DNA of 64,000 nt from Patagioenas fasciata (taxonomy: Eukaryota; Chordata; Aves; Columbiformes; Columbidae), in contig NC_092560.1 of the NCBI RefSeq assembly GCF_037038585.1, positions 62,004,049 through 62,068,048 on the forward strand, written 5' to 3'. The position numbers and the translations under genes were made by a program. Position 1 is the first letter of the stretch. Every line of letters begins with the position of its first letter. Positions 61,803 through 64,000 of this stretch are shown here, one piece after another. The notes beneath the pieces were generated by a model, which saw nothing but the letters and a program-made list of their open reading frames with translations, had not been told where the DNA came from and ran no database searches.

Positions 61803-62673
61803 CTCTCAGCGCTGTGAAATCGCTCTTGCACATAAGCATGCCGAAGCAAATGGTGAAAGGCAGTGAGGTTTTTCAACACCAAACCCGTATTTCTGTATCA
61901 ATAAATCTATCTTTATTGGTGTTTTTGAATTTACATTTTAGTAGTGGATTACTTAAGTCACAGATATACAACTGTAGAAATACAGTTCAGTGGTCAGGAA
62001 CCACATGTGTTTGATTAGAAGAATGAGAGCTTTGCTCCAATCATTTGTCTAAATGGCACATTCCATGAATTTCAGAAGTGCTAAACAGCTTCTATGTTAC
62101 GTGGGGAAAGCATTAAGTTTTCCTTTTTAACAAAATTCTGCTACTACTCCACAGTTAATCATCAAATATTTGATGTTGTGTAGTTATGAAAATACTGTAT
62201 TTCACCATATTGCTTCTCTGGCTATCTCTTTTCTTGCCTAGAAAAAGTTTAGTGACCTCTGGAGTAATGTGTCATGAGCTCACACAACATTTTGCATTCT
62301 CTTAGCTTGAATATTTAAAAAGAATTTTTCTCTGTCCAGGTCATATAGTCTTCATTTTGCTAGTGCCTGTGTCCTACCAAAGTACTTAAAACCATAAAGT
62401 ACAACTTGCTGGAGTACTTCAGGTAGTGAAAACTGTATACTTAGAGATGTTTTGTGCTGTTACCTGAGTTATATCTTATGAAAAGTTGCCAAACAGATGA
62501 AATACAATAAAAAAGTAGTACCTACAAGACAAAATTGTGTTTGCTTCCAGAAATGGTTTGTTTTCTAGAGGAAACTTGTAATGTTTTGGTTGGATATGTG
62601 TTGTCATTTATTCCTGCATAGTCCATAGACAGATACAATTACTCATCTCAGGAACAGCTTTGTTAACAATACC
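61803..62673. other. Intergenic, nothing recognised
   Basis: AT-rich sequence between two solo LTRs with only short chance frames. Confidence 0.35.
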
Positions 62674-63344
62674 TGTTAGGAAATACGGACTGCCTCAGCT
62701 TATTGAACTTTTGGGTATACTGCTTCTTATAGAACTTGCTTAGAAAATGCTTGTATAGAACTTGCTTAGCATAAGTAAATAAGTTTGCTGCAAGCCGTAG
62801 GCCACAAGCTGTGAACTTTCTGCCTATTGCGGCAGAGAAGGACCTCAGAGTTGGTTCAAGCTAGAAGATAAAGGTCTTTTGATCAGCAGCAGGAGCTGCA
62901 TCCCTGGTCATAAGTAAAGGAATTGAATGACATGTTTAAAGAAGATGAGAAACAGCAGAATGTGAGAACTTGGTGATCTTTTGGCTATTGCCATGGGCTT
63001 CTATTTCTTCCCAGCAGCAGGTGCAAAATAGAAGCTAATACATAGCACCTAGATTGATGCCTGCAGAGATAAGAAGTGATCTGCCTGATGGAAATGAAGG
63101 GATCCAATGAGGAATGGTGAGACCCCAGACTCTAGTTTTATAGCTGGGCCAAACTGATGTGTGAGGGATGGGTATCTTAGATTGTAAGGTTATAATTGCC
63201 CAGGGTTTCTCTGCCTGGGGACCCTTTTCTGGAGGCACCATCTGAAGCAGTTCTCTATGTTGCACCTTACAAATAAATTATTTATTTCAGAGGAGTTTCT
63301 GGAATTCATGTCTTGAGACTCTAGGCGAAGAAACTTCCTTAACA
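62674..63344 (+). mobile_element. Candidate solo LTR (about 671 bp)
   Basis: Starts TGTTAGGAAATACGG and ends CTTCCTTAACA; the ends are near-perfect inverted repeats (TGTTAGGAA against TGTTAAGGAA). Inside, a TATA-like tttatagc (63137-63144) is followed about 130 bases later by AATAAA (63271-63276) and a 70-base U5-like tail. A 26-bp-period direct repeat (tatagaacttgcttag at 62728 and 62754) lies in the U3-like part. Flanks atacc and atatg match at only three of five bases, so the target duplication is decayed or the ends are off by a few bases. No internal retroviral sequence is present. Confidence 0.5.
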
Positions 63345-64000
63345 ATATGAAAAGTATTATGTTAGCTAACCATCTCATAACTGAGAGTAGAGGGCATGGT
63401 GCTTCATGTTTCAAGGAAAATACAACACCTTCTGTGTTCTCAATTTTGAGACTGAAGAACGGCTGTGCATTGTTAAGTTCTCTTTGTCAGATGTTTTCTT
63501 GCTGGGTCCTGCCCTTCTCTGTTTCAATATCCAGCTATGATTTTTTGTTGCTTGCTTAGTTGCATTCTTCATAACTAATTAAGTGGGGAGGTGGGTTAGC
63601 CCTTAATAGTGAAGGATGTCATCCAGCTTTCAAGATGTCCCATGTCAAAAAAACCAAACCAAAAAAATGCCCAAAATAGTTGTGTGTTGACTTACTTGCC
63701 AAAGGAAGTGGTATCTTTTTTACCTCCCTGTGCTTCAGGTGCTGCCACTTATTTTAGCTGTATCTGTTTTGACAGCTAGATGTATATACATGTACTTTTT
63801 TTTTTCTTTCCAGAAATTGTTATCCACTGTTTCTTTAAATATACAGTGAAATCTGATTTTGTTCTTTCTCATGATTGGCTGAGGTGTGTTTCTGTTAATA
63901 AAAAACTGATAAAGTAGAAACTAGTACAGATATTGAAAAATAGGGTGATGTCCACTTCTTTGAGGAAGAGAGAACCTGGAAGGTTTTTTTTTATTTTTTT
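63345..64000. other. Intergenic right end, nothing recognised
   Basis: Short frames only; no exon, repeat family or regulatory element was identified up to the window edge. Confidence 0.35.

Noticed and set aside
1-64000. CRISPR arrays, prokaryotic operons, tRNA or rRNA genes
   Set aside because: No regularly spaced direct repeats with unique spacers, no tRNA-like cloverleaf and no rRNA sequence were seen; the genes have spliceosomal introns and the repeats are vertebrate retroelements.

Overview
The window is AT-rich vertebrate genomic DNA, almost certainly from a bird. The repeats are avian: many CR1 LINE fragments with the typical (ATTCTGTG)n 3' tail, and solo endogenous-retrovirus LTRs of kinds known from bird genomes. 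The two recognisable host genes, RIMOC1 (C5orf51) and FBXO4, are neighbours in human 5p12-p13. That region corresponds to the avian Z chromosome (established knowledge), so Z linkage is likely but is not shown by the sequence.

Layout. Bases 1-707 hold the degraded 3' end of a TOPORS-like gene (+ strand) followed by a poly(A) signal. Bases 708-50640 look intergenic: no convincing host exon was found, but there are many retroelements. CR1 copies lie at 1780, 12510, 17326, 18703, 21415, 27690, 30359, 35507-40190 and 47200, with an older CR1/L3-like piece at 13210. The copy at 21415-24118 keeps an RT reading frame of about 850 codons, closed early by one Trp-to-stop change. The cluster at 38155-40190 is a three-level nest: one CR1 inside a second inside a third. 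Next to it is a fourth CR1 that has lost its middle but keeps part of ORF1. Solo LTRs lie at 34476-35240 (-), 40941-41284 (+), 61462-61796 (-, with a perfect 6-bp target duplication) and 62674-63344 (+).

The gene-bearing part is 50640-61320, all on the minus strand. RIMOC1 (6 coding exons, 312 aa) lies upstream and FBXO4 (7 coding exons, 387 aa) follows directly. Only 296 bp separate the RIMOC1 stop codon from the FBXO4 start codon, and a RIMOC1 poly(A) signal sits in that gap. All splice sites were read directly and every exon phase joins. RIMOC1 works with MON1-CCZ1/RAB7A in mitophagy; FBXO4 is the substrate receptor of an SCF ubiquitin ligase. They are neighbours, but no shared pathway is implied.

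Most unusual signals: (1) a perfect 80-bp zero-spacer palindrome inside FBXO4 coding exon 1; (2) the CR1-in-CR1-in-CR1 nest, where two broken reading frames rejoin when the inserts are mentally removed; (3) a 15-bp coding minisatellite in RIMOC1 exon 1; (4) a recently active-looking CR1 copy; (5) a solo LTR about 0.5 kb upstream of RIMOC1 in the same orientation. I found no CRISPR array, operon or other prokaryotic system, and nothing I would call a new biological system.
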